A stretch of DNA of 64,000 nucleotides from Flavipsychrobacter sp. (GCA_017849575.1 JAFIGV010000014.1:350781-414780); one strand, 5' to 3'; positions 42,943 to 52,440 are shown, numbered from the stretch's first letter. Made by a program: numbers and translations. The notes: generated by a model from the sequence alone, not told the origin.

Positions 42943-43788
42943 ATGATAGAAGCAGGCCATTATTACGATCTGGAAGTGGTAAAGTCAGTTGACTTTGGAC
43001 TGTACCTTAATGCAGAAGGCCAGGAAATTTTATTGCCCCGCCGTTTTGTACCCCAGGACGCAGCCATCGGAGATACCGTGCATGTATTTGTCTATCACGA
43101 TAACGAAGACCGGTTAATTGCCACCACACAAAAACCTGTGGCCACGGTTGGCGAATTTGCTTTGATGAAATGTGTTGGAAAAACCGAGCATGGCGCTTTT
43201 TTGGAATGGGGTATTATGAAAGATGTTTTTGTGCCCTTGTCGAATATGGTGAACCGCATGCAGCCGCAGGAGCACTATCTTATTTACCTCTACATTGACG
43301 AGCGTACCGGACGGGTAACCGGAACGGAAAAAATCCAGCGCTTTCTGAGCAATGACCACCTAACAGTGAAAGAAGATGAAACCGTGGACCTGATCGCCTG
43401 GCAGCAGACCGATATTGGTTATAAAATGATCATCAACAACCGGCACACGGGGGTCTTGCATTTCAGTGATGTTTTTCGCGACCTGCAATACGGAGAGCGC
43501 CTGAAAGGATACATCAGAAAGATAAGGCCTGAAAACAAAATTGATGTCAGCATCGGAGAAAAAGGCTACCGGAAAGTGACCACTGAAACGGATCGCTTAC
43601 TGGAATTGCTGCGGGAACATAATGGCTATCTGCCCTACAACGATAAATCTTCACCGGAGGAGATTTACAACTTTTTTGGGGTAAGCAAGAAGACCTTTAA
43701 AATGACGGTAGGATCTTTGTATAAAGATCGAAAAGTGGAACTGACCCAGACCGGCATAAAACTTATTGACGATAACCAGCAAAAATAA
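42943..43788 (+). CDS. CvfB-like S1 RNA-binding protein
   Basis: 281 aa. Two or three S1-type OB-fold repeats (about 1-65, GEFALMKCVGKTEHGAFLEWG at about 68-130, then one near 140-210) and a C-terminal winged helix (PEEIYNFFGVSKKTFKMTVGSLYKDRKV). This is the CvfB/YitL family, which binds RNA; its role in this group is not known. TACCTTTA (42923-42930) may serve as a promoter box. Confidence 0.85.
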   Translation: MIEAGHYYDLEVVKSVDFGLYLNAEGQEILLPRRFVPQDAAIGDTVHVFVYHDNEDRLIATTQKPVATVGEFALMKCVGKTEHGAFLEWGIMKDVFVPLSNMVNRMQPQEHYLIYLYIDERTGRVTGTEKIQRFLSNDHLTVKEDETVDLIAWQQTDIGYKMIINNRHTGVLHFSDVFRDLQYGERLKGYIRKIRPENKIDVSIGEKGYRKVTTETDRLLELLREHNGYLPYNDKSSPEEIYNFFGVSKKTFKMTVGSLYKDRKVELTQTGIKLIDDNQQK

Positions 43789-43795
43789 ACTCACT

Positions 43796-44173
43796 ATGAA
43801 AGTAAATGTTCCGGAAGGCTATCAGCAGGTTATCCCCTACCTGGTAGTAGTACAACCTCAGCAACTTATCGATTTTACACAGCAGGTATTTGATGCGACT
43901 TTACGTAGTTCGCACATGCGCGACGGCGAGATAGCCCATGCAGAAATCATGATCGGCGATACCTGCATCATGATGGGTAAAAGCAATGAGCAGTGGGAAC
44001 CCATGACCGCCGGGCTTTTTATTTACGTTGCCGATGCAGACGCTTCCTTTAAGAAAGCAACTGATGCCGGCGCAACAATAGTCATGGAACTCTCGGACCA
44101 AAGTTATGGCCGTACCTGTGGCGTAAAAGACCCCTCCGGCAATACCTGGTGGATCACCTCTGTGCAGCAATAG
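43796..44173 (+). CDS. VOC/glyoxalase-fold protein
   Basis: 125 aa from the ATG at 43796. The pattern YQQVIPYLVVVQP, HMRDGEIAHAEIMIGD and DQSYGRTCGVKDPSGNTWWI is that of PhnB-like VOC family proteins (beta-alpha-beta-beta-beta repeat). Putative metal site residues are visible but the substrate is unknown. It follows CvfB by a few nucleotides. Confidence 0.85.
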   Translation: MKVNVPEGYQQVIPYLVVVQPQQLIDFTQQVFDATLRSSHMRDGEIAHAEIMIGDTCIMMGKSNEQWEPMTAGLFIYVADADASFKKATDAGATIVMELSDQSYGRTCGVKDPSGNTWWITSVQQ

Positions 44174-44218
44174 AAAGACCGGCTTAACAATTGCTCCCGG
44201 ATTTTGTTATCTTACTTC

Positions 44219-44857
44219 ATGCAACAGCAGCAAATGAAATTGGCGATATTCGGAGCGACAGGCCACACCGGAAAATATATCTTACGCGCTGCGCTCGATG
44301 CAGGGCACAAGATCACCGTGCTTGTGCGAGACAAGGCTAAGGTAGCCGCCATGCCCGGGCTTACAGTACTTGAAGGAGATGCGCTGAACCCGGAGGATGT
44401 GCTAAAAACTGTTGAAGGGCAGGACGCAGTAATTTCGGCCATCAGCGAAGGACCCGATATTCGTAAGAAAACACAAAGCACTGCGCTGGCCAACATCGTA
44501 AAAGCTATGGAGCAGCATGGGGTGCAACGCCTGATTTGCATGGGTGCTATCGGAATCCTGCAGTTTAATGCCGGAGAACTTGTTCGCGACCAACCGTTTT
44601 ATCCTGAGCTTTACCGGCCACTGTCTTTTGAACACTCAGCAGTTTTTAAAATGCTGCAAACCACCCGCCTGAAGTGGACGCAGGTTTGTCCGCCTACCAT
44701 TCTCGCTGCCGATGCAGATGGCCGATTTGTTGTTCGCGCAGATTATCCTCCCAATGAAAAAATGGAGGTTAACGCCGGCAACATTGCTTCTTTTATGATG
44801 CAGGAACTTCTCAGAAACGAATTTGTGGGTAAAAGAGCCGGCATCAATAACGCCTAA
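44219..44857 (+). CDS. NAD(P)H-binding short-chain oxidoreductase-like protein (NmrA-like)
   Basis: 212 aa. Rossmann start KLAIFGATGHTGKYILRAAL, then ALNPEDVLKTVEGQDAVISAI. No classical YxxxK pair is seen, as expected of atypical SDRs. The start at 44219 is preferred because TATCTTA lies 5 nt before it, although 44234 (MKLAIFG) is equally plausible. The function could be a flavin reductase-like or sensor role. Stop overlaps the convergent DinB gene by 4 bases. Confidence 0.8.
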   Translation: MQQQQMKLAIFGATGHTGKYILRAALDAGHKITVLVRDKAKVAAMPGLTVLEGDALNPEDVLKTVEGQDAVISAISEGPDIRKKTQSTALANIVKAMEQHGVQRLICMGAIGILQFNAGELVRDQPFYPELYRPLSFEHSAVFKMLQTTRLKWTQVCPPTILAADADGRFVVRADYPPNEKMEVNAGNIASFMMQELLRNEFVGKRAGINNA

Positions 44858-45345
44858 GGCATAACCGGTAAATTCATTCCGGCCCACTCTTCTCTGGCCG
44901 GACCATATATTCCCGGCACCTTAAGTCCGGCTTGTCGCATGAGCACGGTAATCTGCCCGCGATGGTGTATCTGATGGGTGACGAGGACGAACAAAGTCTG
45001 CCCATTCCTCCACATTTCGCCATACATGTCGGTTTCCTTCTCCAAATCTTCATCTGTCCAACTCTGCTGCAGCACTTTTATTAAATTGTTGCTCACCCGC
45101 TCATAAGCAGCAAGTATGCTCTGAACGCTATCATAACGAGTGGTCTCTTCCTGTATCGGCAATCCCACGCGATGAGGCATTTCCGTAAGGGTTTCTATGA
45201 TATGATTTGCCAATCGGCCTATGGACCTTCCTTCCGTGTCTATCCTTTGTTGCAAAGCTTCGTCGGTTAGCTCACGAAAAAGCTTCAAAGTACTTTCGGC
45301 CTCGTAAGACCATACCGAAATAAAATCTTGAATACTCCTGAACAT
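44854..45345 (-). CDS. DinB-family metal-binding protein
   Basis: 163 aa from the ATG at 45345. Four-helix bundle with the DinB metal-binding His triad: LANHIIETLTEM near residue 45, and FVLVTHQIHHRGQITVL near 125. Such proteins are thiol transferase or damage-related enzymes of unclear substrate. It sits 30 nt after the PLPBP gene, forming a probable operon with panB. Confidence 0.85.
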   Translation of the reverse strand: MFRSIQDFISVWSYEAESTLKLFRELTDEALQQRIDTEGRSIGRLANHIIETLTEMPHRVGLPIQEETTRYDSVQSILAAYERVSNNLIKVLQQSWTDEDLEKETDMYGEMWRNGQTLFVLVTHQIHHRGQITVLMRQAGLKVPGIYGPAREEWAGMNLPVMP

Positions 45346-45375
45346 ATGCCTGATTTGCTGGCTAAGATACAAGAA

Positions 45376-46050
45376 TCAGTTTCTTGCGCCGAACAAAAGG
45401 CTTCCGATGCGTACCATATTGCTCCCCTCCTCTATAGCGAGCTGATAGTCACCACTCATACCCATGGAGCAGGTATCAAATACATCACTGAACAGAAAGT
45501 CGCTTTGCTTCATGGCGAGAAAACAATCGTGCAAAGTCTTAAACTCCCGCCGCACCGTTTTTTCGTCGTTCGTAAAGCTAGCCATGCCCATAAGGCCGCG
45601 CACCCGTACATGCTTCAGTTGCTGTCGCTGCGCCTCATAAAACTGCATGAACTCCACCCTATCCGTGACGTCCATTCCAAATTTGGTCTCCTCGCTCGCT
45701 ATGTGCATCTGCAGCAATACGTCAATGATTCGTCCATGCTTTTCTGCCTGTCTGTTGATCTCTGACAGCAGCTTAAAGCTATCTACGGCATGTATGAGAT
45801 GAACAAAACCGGCGATGTACTTTACCTTGTTGGTTTGCAAATGTCCGATATAGTGCCAGCGAATATCTTCTGGCAAAGCAGCATGCTTTTCAACGAGTTC
45901 CTGAACATAATTCTCTCCAAAATCGCGCTGACCCAGGTCGTACAAAGCTTTGATGTCTTCCACCGGCTTGGTCTTCGACACAGCAACCAGTTCGACTTGC
46001 TGCTGATGCAGTGACTTGCTAAGGGATTGCCAGGCCTGTTCGTTAACCAT
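45376..46050 (-). CDS. PLP homeostasis protein (YggS/PLPBP)
   Basis: 224 aa. The PLP Lys is in ELVAVSKTKPVED, near residue 27; also FGENYVQELVEK, WHYIGHLQTNKVKYI and SMGMSGDYQLAIEEGSNMVRIG. It stores or buffers pyridoxal phosphate and balances amino-acid pools. It follows panB by 5 nt. Confidence 0.9.
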   Translation of the reverse strand: MVNEQAWQSLSKSLHQQQVELVAVSKTKPVEDIKALYDLGQRDFGENYVQELVEKHAALPEDIRWHYIGHLQTNKVKYIAGFVHLIHAVDSFKLLSEINRQAEKHGRIIDVLLQMHIASEETKFGMDVTDRVEFMQFYEAQRQQLKHVRVRGLMGMASFTNDEKTVRREFKTLHDCFLAMKQSDFLFSDVFDTCSMGMSGDYQLAIEEGSNMVRIGSLLFGARN

Positions 46051-46055
46051 GTTTC

Positions 46056-46871
46056 TCAGTATTGTTCCTTTTCATTTGGGAAGTCACCCGCTTTTACGTC
46101 GTTGATATATTGTTCGGTAGCCTCCTTAATCTGATCATACAGGTTCAAATATCGGCGGAGGAACCGTGGTGAAAAATCCTTGGTAATACCCAGCATATCG
46201 TGCATCACCAAGACCTGACCGTCAACATGCATGCCCGCACCAATTCCGATGATCGGTATCCGCAGGGTTTCTGCCACACGACGACCCAGCTCTGCAGGGA
46301 TTTTTTCCAACACTATAGAAAAGCATCCCGCCGCCTCCAGCAGTTGTGCATTGTGGACCAAAGCCTCTGCCTCCGCTTCTTCTTTTGCCCGCACGGAGTA
46401 TGTGCCAAATTTGTTGATGGATTGAGGAGTAAGCCCGAGATGTCCCATCACCGGTACGCCCGCACTGATAATTCGTTTGATGGATTCGAGCACTTCTTCG
46501 CCGCCTTCCAGTTTAATGGCATGCGCGCCGGTTTCCTTCATGATGCGTATGGCCGAGCTCAAAGCCTCTTTACTGTTTCCCTGGTAGCTGCCGAAGGGAA
46601 GATCCACCACAACCATACATCTCTTTATAGCGCGAATAACACTCGAAGCATGGTAAATCATCTGGTCGAGGGTGATCGGCAAAGTAGTCTCGTGTCCTGC
46701 CATCACATTAGAGGCGGAGTCGCCTACCAGCAGTACATCTATGCCAGCATCATCAAAGATGCGGGCCATAGAATAGTCGTAGGCAGTCAGCATGCTGATC
46801 TTTTCTTCCTGCTGTTTCATCCATTGCAGGGTATGAGAAGTGACGCGCTTAATTTCTTTATGAACAGACAT
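46056..46871 (-). CDS. panB: 3-methyl-2-oxobutanoate hydroxymethyltransferase
   Basis: 271 aa PanB, first committed step of pantothenate synthesis (methylenetetrahydrofolate plus ketoisovalerate). Seen: [27 protein letters not shown] (metal Asp), [10 protein letters not shown] and [11 protein letters not shown], and IIGIGAG. Complete and of normal length. It starts a minus-strand run panB-yggS-DinB. Confidence 0.95.
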   Translation of the reverse strand: MSVHKEIKRVTSHTLQWMKQQEEKISMLTAYDYSMARIFDDAGIDVLLVGDSASNVMAGHETTLPITLDQMIYHASSVIRAIKRCMVVVDLPFGSYQGNSKEALSSAIRIMKETGAHAIKLEGGEEVLESIKRIISAGVPVMGHLGLTPQSINKFGTYSVRAKEEAEAEALVHNAQLLEAAGCFSIVLEKIPAELGRRVAETLRIPIIGIGAGMHVDGQVLVMHDMLGITKDFSPRFLRRYLNLYDQIKEATEQYINDVKAGDFPNEKEQY

Positions 46872-46897
46872 AGTGTGTTCGTCTTTTTGAGATCAAC

Positions 46898-47755
46898 TTA
46901 GATGAAAACTTCTGAGGCAAGCATGAGCGATTCGCTGAAAGCCTTTTCAATGATGGAATGCGGAATCTCCTGCTCGTTGCACCAATGAACCAAATGCTCC
47001 GTGGCAATATTTCCCACAAGCTCGTCTTCGGCCATGGGACACCCGCCGATACCCTTTAAGGCACTATCGAACCTTCGGCATCCGCTCTTATAGGCGGCAT
47101 CCAGTTTTTCCTGCCAGCTATCGGCCGACGAGTGAAAGTGCGCACCAAAAGAAACCTCCGGAAACTCAGGTATCAATGCACTAAAAATCTCTGTTATGGT
47201 CGCCGGATCGGCCACACCCACGGTATCAGACATGGCAATGGTTTTGATGCCCATGCCTGCAAGCTGCTTGACCCAATCTATCGCGACACCCGGATTGTAA
47301 GGATCGCCATAAGGATTGCCAAAACCCATGGAAATGTAAATAACCAGTTCCTTTCCGCGGGCGGTACAAAGGTTCTGTATCTCTTCCACCTGACGGAGCG
47401 ATTCCGCTATCGTCTTGTTGGTATTTCTAAGCTGGAAGGTCTCGGAAATGGAAAACGGAAAGCCGAGGTAACTGATCGCCTCGTAGGCCACGGCGTCTTC
47501 TGCTCCCCGCGTATTGGCGATAATGGCAAGCAACCGTGTAGCGCTACCAGAAAGATCCAGTTGCGCAAGCACATCTTTGGTATCTGCCATTTGCGGAATG
47601 GCTTTTGGCGAAACGAAGGATCCGAAGTCGAGCACATCGAAACCCACACGCAGTAAAGCATTGAGGTAACGCACTTTGAGACCTGTAGGGATAAAATGTT
47701 TCCATCCCTGCATAGCATCACGCGGACATTCCACTACCGTAATTCGTCGCTCCAT
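46898..47755 (-). CDS. hydroxymethylglutaryl-CoA lyase
   Basis: 285 aa TIM-barrel HMGL-like aldolase. Seen: ITVVECPRDAMQGWKHFI (metal-binding start), YISMGFGNPYGDP, FGAHFHSS with metal His pair, and GIGGCPMAEDELVGN, the signature with catalytic Cys. It cleaves HMG-CoA to acetoacetate and acetyl-CoA (leucine breakdown). It has its own promoter box and precedes panB. Confidence 0.9.
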   Translation of the reverse strand: MERRITVVECPRDAMQGWKHFIPTGLKVRYLNALLRVGFDVLDFGSFVSPKAIPQMADTKDVLAQLDLSGSATRLLAIIANTRGAEDAVAYEAISYLGFPFSISETFQLRNTNKTIAESLRQVEEIQNLCTARGKELVIYISMGFGNPYGDPYNPGVAIDWVKQLAGMGIKTIAMSDTVGVADPATITEIFSALIPEFPEVSFGAHFHSSADSWQEKLDAAYKSGCRRFDSALKGIGGCPMAEDELVGNIATEHLVHWCNEQEIPHSIIEKAFSESLMLASEVFI

Positions 47756-47770
47756 AGTTCCTTATTGGCA

Positions 47771-47778
47771 CAAAGATA
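47771..47778 (-). promoter_or_regulatory. -7 box of the HMG-CoA lyase gene
   Basis: Minus-strand TATCTTTG, exact TAnnTTTG match, 15 nt before the ATG at 47755, giving a leader of about 10 nt. Confidence 0.5.
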
Positions 47779-47831
47779 GAAGCATGGCGCACAATATCTG
47801 AAAAACAGCCGATCAGCTATTTCTATAACGC

Positions 47832-48572
47832 TCAGTATCTTATCTTTTCCAGAAAAAGCCGGAGGCCCATTTTCTTCTGGTCGTCGAGATAATATTGAAT
47901 ATTCTCGCGAAAGTATTTGTTAAGATCGTAGTCTGGAAAGGGGTGTGATTGCACCACCTCATCGAGATGATCGAGTCCTTTGGCATTGGCGGCATTGAAC
48001 CGATTCAGAAAGTCTGTGGGCAGCTCTTTGTTGGCAATCCATGCAGCGAACACAAAAGGCAAACCCGTAAACGACTTCCAGGCTTCGGCCAGATCATAGA
48101 CAAACGGGAAGTCGGAGAGCTTTTGTAGCGCACGATCACCAATAATTACACCCGCGCTTTTGCCACCAATCTTCTCCATATAATCTTCACCCGCGGGTTG
48201 GAAGGCTACGCTTTTTCTCCAATACTCTTTGAACAATAATTGCACCAGCCGGACAGAAGTACGTGACTGATAATCCAGATAAACAGTCTCAATTTCTTCA
48301 AGCGGTGCTGCGCTAAACAAGCATACAGAAGCAACCGGACCATTGGCCGCTATACCATAGTCCGAAATGATGCGGCTTCCCGCTATTTCGTTCATAGCTG
48401 CAACAGGCAAAAGGGCGAGGTCAATTTCATTGTTCTGAAGTTTTCGTGCCAGAGCAGAAGGATATTCGAGCGAAAGTTCGATCTCCTGCAGGAGTTCACT
48501 GTTTTCGATGCCATACAATAGGGGTTTTGTATTGAGGTAACTCACGGCTCCAACTTTTATTTTGCCTTCCAA
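47832..48572 (-). CDS. mqnA: menaquinone biosynthesis chorismate dehydratase
   Basis: MqnA, first enzyme of the futalosine pathway (chorismate to 3-enolpyruvylbenzoate). KIKVGAVSYLNTKPLLYG, LALLPVAAMNEIA and YLDYQSRTSVRLVQLL are hallmarks. Start: ATG at 48611 (MAPPIIFAAK) precedes the -7 box on this strand, so the TTG at 48572 (EGKIKVG after it) is the better start; the reader should note this is an inference. With UbiD-like MqnL candidate in the window it supports futalosine-dependent menaquinone. Confidence 0.85.
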   Translation of the reverse strand: MEGKIKVGAVSYLNTKPLLYGIENSELLQEIELSLEYPSALARKLQNNEIDLALLPVAAMNEIAGSRIISDYGIAANGPVASVCLFSAAPLEEIETVYLDYQSRTSVRLVQLLFKEYWRKSVAFQPAGEDYMEKIGGKSAGVIIGDRALQKLSDFPFVYDLAEAWKSFTGLPFVFAAWIANKELPTDFLNRFNAANAKGLDHLDEVVQSHPFPDYDLNKYFRENIQYYLDDQKKMGLRLFLEKIRY

Positions 48573-48577
48573 CGCTC

Positions 48578-48597
48578 TATTTTTGGCCGCAAAGATA
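48578..48597. promoter_or_regulatory. interleaved divergent promoters of rnhA and mqnA
   Basis: Exact boxes for both strands lie 4 nt apart: plus TATTTTTG (48578-48585) for rnhA and minus TATCTTTG (48597-48590) for mqnA. They point across each other's start sites, so the 5' ends of the two transcripts should overlap by about 10 nt. Confidence 0.5.
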
Positions 48598-48616
48598 ATG
48601 GGCGGGGCCATATAGA

Positions 48617-49087
48617 ATGTCGAAACAACTGACGGTATATACAGACGGAGCAGCGCGGGGCAATCCTGGTCCCGGTGGTTATGGGGTAATTCTTCAATGG
48701 GGAGAAGCTTATAAAGAGCTGGCACAGGGGTACAGACGTACAACCAATAATAGAATGGAGTTGCTGGCCGTTATAGTGGCCCTGCAACAACTTACCCGCG
48801 AAGGACTGAACATTACAATCTATTCCGACTCGCAGTATGTGGTCAACGCAGTGGAGAAAGGTTGGCTAAAAAACTGGGTAAAAACTAACTTCAAGGGTAA
48901 AAAAAATACCGACCTGTGGATGCGCTATTACCAGCTTGCCGGCAAACACAACATCAGGTTTTGCTGGGTGAAAGGACATGCCAACAACCCCTACAACAAC
49001 CGCTGCGATATATTGGCTACACAGGCTGCTGATAGTGGCCAATGGTTGATTGATGAAGGTTTTGAGCAGTCGGAGCGCAACCTCTAA
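48617..49087 (+). CDS. rnhA: ribonuclease HI
   Basis: 156 aa, normal RNase HI length, removing RNA from RNA-DNA hybrids. Active-site residues: Asp in VYTDGAARGNPGPGG, Glu in NNRMELLAVI, Asp in IYSDSQYVVN, His in VKGHANNP and Asp in RCDILAT. It is divergent from mqnA with a start-to-start gap of about 45 nt if the TTG start is used. RecG follows 78 nt later; both deal with R-loops or replication stress. Confidence 0.95.
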   Translation: MSKQLTVYTDGAARGNPGPGGYGVILQWGEAYKELAQGYRRTTNNRMELLAVIVALQQLTREGLNITIYSDSQYVVNAVEKGWLKNWVKTNFKGKKNTDLWMRYYQLAGKHNIRFCWVKGHANNPYNNRCDILATQAADSGQWLIDEGFEQSERNL

Positions 49088-49137
49088 GGCGTACAAACAC
49101 CTGAATAGCTTCGATACCGGTGCTGAACGCCCGTGCT

Positions 49138-49145
49138 TATTTTTG
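49138..49145 (+). promoter_or_regulatory. -7 box of recG
   Basis: TATTTTTG, exact TAnnTTTG match, 20 nt before the ATG at 49166. Confidence 0.5.
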
Positions 49146-49165
49146 CAAAAACATGTACCAACTGA

Positions 49166-51250
49166 ATGCTCGATACTTCGGCAGAATATCTTAAAGGTGT
49201 GGGACCTGCAAAGGCAGAGTTACTCCGCACCGAGCTCAACATTCAGAGCTTCGAAGATGTATTGCAGCATTACCCGTACCGCTATTTCGATCGTACTCAG
49301 GTGATGAAAATATCGGAGATCCATGCTCAATCCGATTTTGTACAACTTGCGGGCACCCTGATCAATATTGCAGAAGAAGGTGAAGGCCGCCGCAAACGGC
49401 TGGTAGCTACGCTTTATGACGATTCCGGACAGATCGAACTGATTTGGTTCCAGAGCATTTCCTGGGTACGCAATTCGCTTCGGGAACAAGGCCGGTACAT
49501 CGTCTTCGGGAGGGTAAGTTTTTTCAATGGTGTTCCCAACATCGCTCATCCCGAAGTTGACCTGGTCAATGCAGAAAATATCATTACCGGACTACAACCG
49601 GTGTATCCCACCACTGAAAAACTGAAAAGCCGTGGAATAACCAACAGGTCATTTGCCCGGATCACACAAAGCCTCTTCGAAAAAATATCCTTGACGGATG
49701 TTCCGGAAATACTTCCTCAGGGATACCTGCAGCAATATAAATTGTGCAATCGCTATGCCGCTCTGCGCTGGATACACTTTCCGGATACAGACGAGCATCT
49801 GGAGGCAGCCCGCTACCGCCTGAAATGGGAAGAACTTTTTCTTTCGCAGTTAAAGATCGCCCGATTGCGCCTGCAACATACCGCTCAGCCGGGTTATCTT
49901 TTTAAAGAAGTTGGGCAGCATTTCAATGAGTTTTTCTCAAACCATCTGCCCTTTCAACTTACCGGTGCCCAGAAGCGTGTACTAAAAGAGATAAGAATGG
50001 ACACCGCCACCGGGCGGCAAATGAACCGGCTGGTGCAGGGGGATGTGGGAAGCGGAAAGACCATTGTGGCCTTGATGACGATGTTGCTGGCACTGGACAA
50101 CGGTTTTCAGGCATGCCTGATGGCGCCGACAGAGATATTGGCACAGCAGCATTTTCGGGGCATTCATGAACTGCTGGAAAAGATGAGGGTGCCGGTAGCT
50201 CTGCTTACCGGAAGCATCAAAGGCAAGGAAAGGAAAGACATCCTGAACCGCCTCAGAGATGGCTCACTTGCTTTCGTAGTGGGCACCCACGCGCTGATCG
50301 AAGAAAGTGTTCAATTTCAAAACCTTGGCCTGGCAGTCATCGATGAGCAGCATCGCTTTGGGGTAGATCAGCGGGCAAAACTCTGGCAGAAGAATGAAAA
50401 GGCGCCACATGTGCTGGTGATGACAGCAACACCCATACCGCGCACCCTTGCCATGACCTTATACGGCGATCTTGACGTCTCCGTCATAGACGAACTACCC
50501 CCGGGCCGGCAGGAAATCAAAACCGTGCACCGGCAGGAGATGAGCCGTTCCCGCGTGATGGAATTCGTAAAGAGCGAGATTGGTAAAGGCAGACAAGCCT
50601 ACATAGTGTACCCGCTCATAGAAGAATCTGAGAAGCTGGATTATGAGAGCCTGATGGCCGGATATGAACAAGTGAAAATCTGGTTTCCGGAACACAAATA
50701 CCGAATATGTATGGTGCATGGACGGCAGGATGCTGCAGAGCGTGAAAGAAATATGCAGCGATTCATTAAAGGTGATGCCGACATTCTGGTAGCCACTACG
50801 GTCATTGAAGTGGGCGTAAACGTACCCAACGCTTCGGTGATGGTGATAGAAAGTGCTGAGCGCTTTGGTTTGTCTCAACTCCATCAGCTCCGTGGCCGTG
50901 TGGGCAGAGGCAGCGAGCAGTCTTATTGCATCCTGATCACTGGAAACAAACTATCGAAAGAGAGTGCACAGCGCATGAATATTATGGTGTCCACAGCCAA
51001 TGGCTTTATCATCGCCGAGCAAGACCTGGCCATGAGAGGCCCGGGCGACCTGTACGGTACAAAACAAAGTGGAATACTAAAGTTTAAGATTGCCGATATC
51101 GTGCAGGATATGCACATACTCGAACAAACCCGGCAGGCGGCGCAGCAACTCGTGGCCGAAGACCCTACCCTGCAACTACCCCAGCATGCAGGCCTGCGCA
51201 GATTGTTGCAAAACGAAGCGAGGCAGTCGCACTGGCGTAAAATCAGTTAG
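49166..51250 (+). CDS. recG: ATP-dependent DNA helicase RecG
   Basis: 694 aa, full RecG length. N-terminal wedge (OB) domain to about 210, helicase core after it. Walker A GDVGSGKTIVALMT near residue 291, DEQH motif in VIDEQHRFGVDQR near 393, motif III TATPIPRTLAMT, and the C-terminal QLRGRVGRG motif VI. It regresses stalled replication forks and unwinds branched DNA. Downstream of rnhA; a separate promoter box is present. Confidence 0.95.
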   Translation: MLDTSAEYLKGVGPAKAELLRTELNIQSFEDVLQHYPYRYFDRTQVMKISEIHAQSDFVQLAGTLINIAEEGEGRRKRLVATLYDDSGQIELIWFQSISWVRNSLREQGRYIVFGRVSFFNGVPNIAHPEVDLVNAENIITGLQPVYPTTEKLKSRGITNRSFARITQSLFEKISLTDVPEILPQGYLQQYKLCNRYAALRWIHFPDTDEHLEAARYRLKWEELFLSQLKIARLRLQHTAQPGYLFKEVGQHFNEFFSNHLPFQLTGAQKRVLKEIRMDTATGRQMNRLVQGDVGSGKTIVALMTMLLALDNGFQACLMAPTEILAQQHFRGIHELLEKMRVPVALLTGSIKGKERKDILNRLRDGSLAFVVGTHALIEESVQFQNLGLAVIDEQHRFGVDQRAKLWQKNEKAPHVLVMTATPIPRTLAMTLYGDLDVSVIDELPPGRQEIKTVHRQEMSRSRVMEFVKSEIGKGRQAYIVYPLIEESEKLDYESLMAGYEQVKIWFPEHKYRICMVHGRQDAAERERNMQRFIKGDADILVATTVIEVGVNVPNASVMVIESAERFGLSQLHQLRGRVGRGSEQSYCILITGNKLSKESAQRMNIMVSTANGFIIAEQDLAMRGPGDLYGTKQSGILKFKIADIVQDMHILEQTRQAAQQLVAEDPTLQLPQHAGLRRLLQNEARQSHWRKIS

Positions 51251-51390
51251 GCGGCTGGCATGGTTTTGATCTGATCTGATAGAATATCTTTCGACCTACT
51301 TTTCCGACAATAGATCGGGCTCCGGAAAAAAGCGGATCACGTCATCAGATGTTCCTCATTGCATTTTTCTTCAGACTTAAAAATCAGAAC

Positions 51391-51660
51391 ATGGGCATAT
51401 TTGCATGCATATTATTTGGCGTCCTCGCAGCTTTTGTAGTGCGGGCCATGTTTCCCTCCGGTTACTGCCTGGCAAGCACCGCTTTTCTCATCGGTGTGAG
51501 CGGAGGATCAGTCGGGCTGTCGGGCGTCCTGATGGGTTGGGGTAACCTGAGCTCGTTCAACCTTCCGGATGTATTGCTGGCCATGTTTACAGCGGCAACA
51601 CTGATGTGGTTTTATCAGGAATTACGGCAGCGACTCCTTTCAACAAAAGCGGAGGAATAA
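51391..51660 (+). CDS. small membrane protein, GlsB/YeaQ-like
   Basis: 89 aa from the ATG at 51391 with three hydrophobic segments (MGIFACILFGVLAAFVVRAM, YCLASTAFLIGVSGGSVG, and DVLLAMFTAATLMWFY). It resembles the transglycosylase-associated YeaQ/YmgE group by length and Gly pattern, but the match is weak. No catalytic residue. It converges on the dehydrogenase gene. Confidence 0.55.
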   Translation: MGIFACILFGVLAAFVVRAMFPSGYCLASTAFLIGVSGGSVGLSGVLMGWGNLSSFNLPDVLLAMFTAATLMWFYQELRQRLLSTKAEE

Positions 51661-51666
51661 CATCAC

Positions 51667-52440
51667 CTACCTCTTCAGTTCGCTATCCCGGAGGGTATAG
51701 ATAGCATTCGCCTGGTTGGTGCAGGTCAGCGTAAGGTCGTTAATGCACACATGAGGCGGCAAGCTGGCACAATAGTAAACGACCTCGGCGATGTCTTCGG
51801 CCTGTAGAGGTTTAAGATCGTCATAAACTTTCTGCGCCCGCTGCTCATCTCCCTTAAAACGGACTATTGAGAATTCAGTTTCGGCCATACCAGGATTGAC
51901 GGCAGTTACTTTAATCTTATAGGGCAACAAATCGATCCGCATAGACTGACTGAGGGCATCTACCGCAAACTTGGTAGCGCAGTACACATTCCCATTCTTA
52001 TAAGCTGTCTTTCCGGCGGTGGAGCCGATATTAAAGATGTGCGGCAAGGCTGATTGCTTAAGCAAGGGAAGCAGCATTTTGCTAACGTAAAGCAGCCCCT
52101 TGATGTTGGTATCAATCATCAGGTCCCAATCACTAAGCTCGCCTTCATCAACAGCAGCAAGACCCGATGCGAGGCCGGCATTATTCACAAGAATATCCAA
52201 AGAAGACTGTGAAGCCGTAAGGGCTTCTGCCACATGCTTAACCTGCTCCTTGTCCCTTACGTCGAGTTCAAAGGCAGAAACCTTGACTCCATACTCGCTT
52301 CCCAATTGGTCTTTTAATGCTTCGAGCCGTTCTTTCCTTCTGCCGGTAATGATGAGATTGTGTCCTTCTTTTGCAAAACGTGTAGCGATTGCTTTGCCAA
52401 ATCCTGAAGTTGCGCCGGTAACAAAAACTGTCTTTTTCAT
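51667..52440 (-). CDS. short-chain dehydrogenase/reductase
   Basis: 257 aa classical SDR. Cofactor loop TGATSGFGKAIA, NNAGLASG, catalytic Ser near GSTAGKTAYKNG, and YCATKFAV (Tyr/Lys pair) and AVNPGMAETEF are present. The ATG at 52440 is the start. It resembles YdfG-like serine/3-hydroxy acid dehydrogenases of this size; substrate not fixed. Confidence 0.9.
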   Translation of the reverse strand: MKKTVFVTGATSGFGKAIATRFAKEGHNLIITGRRKERLEALKDQLGSEYGVKVSAFELDVRDKEQVKHVAEALTASQSSLDILVNNAGLASGLAAVDEGELSDWDLMIDTNIKGLLYVSKMLLPLLKQSALPHIFNIGSTAGKTAYKNGNVYCATKFAVDALSQSMRIDLLPYKIKVTAVNPGMAETEFSIVRFKGDEQRAQKVYDDLKPLQAEDIAEVVYYCASLPPHVCINDLTLTCTNQANAIYTLRDSELKR

